A DNA stretch of 6,853 bases, from NCBI GenBank assembly GCA_934085875.1, contig CAKOHQ010000053.1, positions 1-6,853 on the forward strand. Reading direction: 5' to 3'. How positions within the stretch are numbered: the first letter of the stretch is position 1; each line of letters starts with the position of its first letter. The notes under the pieces were generated by a model that saw nothing but the letters and a program-made list of their open reading frames with translations, ran no database searches and was not told the DNA's origin. The DNA is from an uncultured Bacilli bacterium (lineage in GTDB: Bacteria; Bacillota_I; Bacilli_A; RF39; UBA660). The translations under genes and the position numbers were made by a program. Positions 5,875-6,853 of the stretch are shown one piece after another.

Positions 5875-5902
5875 GAAGCTATTGATAATATGCTTCTTTT
5901 TT
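5875..5902 (+). terminator. Intrinsic terminator after spoVIF
   Basis: GAAGC-TATT (5875-5883) pairs with AATA (5887-5890) and GCTTC (5892-5896) across a 3-base loop with one bulged T. Six T residues (5897-5902) follow. It closes the SPOR-radC-mreCD-spoVIF unit 14 bases after the last stop codon. Confidence 0.8.
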
Positions 5903-5903
5903 G

Positions 5904-5917
5904 TTTTGTATACAAAA
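5904..5917. repeat. 14-base perfect palindrome (possible operator)
   Basis: TTTTGTATACAAAA reads the same on both strands. It lies just past the terminator and about 120 bases upstream of the Rpn-like gene. It could be a dimeric repressor site, or it could be chance in AT-rich DNA. Confidence 0.3.
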
Positions 5918-5958
5918 AATTATTTTTATAGTACTAATTTTTATTATTTGTTGTTTAT

Positions 5959-5983
5959 TTAAATTTTTTTAAAAAAAATTTAA
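5959..5983. repeat. AT-only inverted repeat with 12-base arms
   Basis: TTAAATTTTTTT (5959-5970) and its exact complement (5972-5983) flank a single A. The structure is made only of A and T, so its stability is low. It may be a bent or easily melted upstream region of the Rpn-like gene, or the end of a short element. Confidence 0.4.
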
Positions 5984-5998
5984 GAAAAAAAAGGAAGG

Positions 5999-6020
5999 AA
6001 GGGTATAAAATAATATCCTT
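5999..6020 (+). promoter_or_regulatory. Leader hairpin before the Rpn-like gene
   Basis: AAGGGTAT (5999-6006) pairs with ATATCCTT (6013-6020), including one G-U pair, across a 6-base loop. It sits 8 bases upstream of the GGAGG ribosome binding site (6028-6032). It could influence translation or mRNA stability; only the pairing is seen. Confidence 0.3.
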
Positions 6021-6036
6021 TTAGAATGGAGGTGTT

Positions 6037-6853
6037 ATGCAAAATTTTAAAAGCTTTCAAGATATTATTGATAATAAGAATTTATTATTTGATATAAAGA
6101 ATGATTTAATATTTAGAAATGTATTTCTAAATGAATGTTCATTTAATTATGTTTGTAAATTATTACATTATTTATTAGGATATGATTTAGATGACTTAAA
6201 AAATAATTTGAAGCTTGTTAATAATGAACATCCAAGTGATAGTGCATTTTATAATATTAATAGAAGTGATATTATTTATGATTATAAAGGAATTTATATA
6301 ATATTTGAAATGAACATGGGTAAAAAAAGTCATCATATAAATAAAAATTATTATTATTTATTTAAACAACATAGTAGTAGACTTAATAATAAAAATGATT
6401 ATATTAATAAAACAATATTAATTAATTTTGATGATTATGATGTGAATGAAAGAAATAAAATTGTATATAGATCTAAAATACTAGATACAAAATACTATAC
6501 AAATATATATAATTTGATAAATATATTACATATTAATCTTGACTCGTTAAGAAAGAAAGTATATAATAAAAATGAATTAAATGATTTAGAAAAATTATTA
6601 ATAATATTTGTAGAGCAGAAAAAAAGTAATCTAGTAAAGAGAAATGTAGAAAGAGAAGTGATTGATATAATGAATTATATTGCTAGAATGGATTTTAGAG
6701 AAGGGGACCCAGTTACATATAACTATGTTGAAGAACTTAAAATAAGAAAAGAATTAATTGAAGAGGATGAAAGAAGAGTTGCAAATGAGAAAAGAAAAAT
6801 CTCAAATGAAAAAAGAGAAATCTCAAATGAAAAAAGAGAAATCTCAAATGAAA
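6037..6853 (+). CDS. Rpn-type PD-(D/E)XK nuclease/transposase family protein (partial, C-terminus off the right edge)
   Basis: The first 272 residues are visible and the frame is open at the edge. The start NDLIFRNVFLNE (22-33) fits the K-D-x-x-F-K-x-x-F opening of the Rpn / PD-(D/E)XK transposase group. SDIIYDYKGIYIIFEMNM (77-94) carries the nuclease core with D78 and E91. The usual third residue (Gln or Lys in ExQ/ExK) is N93. Rpn proteins make DNA breaks and promote RecA-independent recombination; others in the group are linked to phage defence or insertion sequences. From about 232 the protein becomes a charged helix. From 248 it repeats a seven-residue unit, I-S-N-E-K-R-E. The ATG is preceded by GGAGG (6028-6032) at close spacing. 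No terminal repeats of a transposon are seen on this side, so independent mobility is unproven. Confidence 0.72.
   Translation, partial: MQNFKSFQDIIDNKNLLFDIKNDLIFRNVFLNECSFNYVCKLLHYLLGYDLDDLKNNLKLVNNEHPSDSAFYNINRSDIIYDYKGIYIIFEMNMGKKSHHINKNYYYLFKQHSSRLNNKNDYINKTILINFDDYDVNERNKIVYRSKILDTKYYTNIYNLINILHINLDSLRKKVYNKNELNDLEKLLIIFVEQKKSNLVKRNVEREVIDIMNYIARMDFREGDPVTYNYVEELKIRKELIEEDERRVANEKRKISNEKREISNEKREISNE
6778..6853 (+). repeat. 21-base tandem repeat coding a heptad coiled-coil tail
   Basis: Two exact copies of a 21-base unit (6799-6819 and 6820-6840) begin ATCTCAAATG and end AGAGAA. A diverged copy precedes them (6778-6798) and a 13-base partial copy runs into the right edge (6841-6853). 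Each unit encodes ISNEKRE. The unit is a multiple of three and of the coiled-coil heptad, so copies can be gained or lost without breaking frame or helix register. Confidence 0.93.

Noticed and set aside
5906..5932. TTGTAT with TATAGT as a promoter for the Rpn-like gene
   Set aside because: The spacer is only 15 bases and the match is within what such AT-rich sequence gives by chance.
1..6853. Mollicute genetic code with TGA as tryptophan
   Set aside because: Tryptophan is encoded by TGG in conserved positions (for example SpoIVA W122), and radC and mreC end at TGA exactly where the next gene begins.
6778..6853. CRISPR-like array at the right end
   Set aside because: The copies are adjacent with no spacers and continue an open reading frame, so this is a coding tandem repeat.

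Overview
The window is very AT-rich (by eye roughly three quarters or more A+T). It codes with the standard bacterial table: TGG is used for Trp and several genes end cleanly at TGA. Sporulation genes (spoIVA start, a spoIIB-like SPOR gene, spoVIF) beside radC-mreC-mreD point to a spore-forming, or recently spore-forming, low-GC Bacillota, perhaps an AT-rich gut Bacilli or Clostridia lineage. The exact taxon cannot be told from this sequence.

Left part (about 1-2385, minus strand): cargo of a mobilisable element. It holds a MobV/Pre-family relaxase, cut by the left window edge, and upstream of it a 330-residue HhH-GPD (endonuclease III-like) protein. That protein has an iron-sulfur loop, but its usual catalytic residues seem to be missing. 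Two hairpins stand out: one would bury the ribosome binding site of the HhH-GPD gene, the other lies between the two genes. No recombinase is visible, so it is presumably beyond the left edge.

Junction (about 2380-2387): the element abuts the first 122 codons of spoIVA (minus strand, 2750 downwards). Similarity to SpoIVA ends abruptly after a conserved TPW, and a stop follows five foreign codons later. The simplest reading is that a mobilisable element has inserted inside spoIVA. That would either inactivate sporulation or form a skin-like intervening element that excises during sporulation. The rest of spoIVA should lie beyond the left edge.

Middle (2801-3447): a PemK/MazF-like gene with no visible antitoxin, on the minus strand, with a promoter and an intrinsic terminator. 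It is transcribed divergently from the cluster to its right.

Right part (3448-5902, plus strand): a compact operon of a membrane-anchored SPOR protein (spoIIB-like), radC, mreC and mreD, joined by 4-base overlaps, then spoVIF after a 43-base gap and an intrinsic terminator. The arrangement matches the Bacillus subtilis spoIIB-maf-radC-mreBCD locus with maf and mreB missing. MreC and MreD belong to the elongasome that guides lateral wall synthesis, SpoIIB-type SPOR proteins bind septal peptidoglycan at the start of engulfment, and SpoVIF acts late in coat assembly.

Right end (6037-6853): a PD-(D/E)XK nuclease of the Rpn/transposase type whose C-terminal tail is encoded by a 21-base tandem repeat. 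The window ends inside that repeat.
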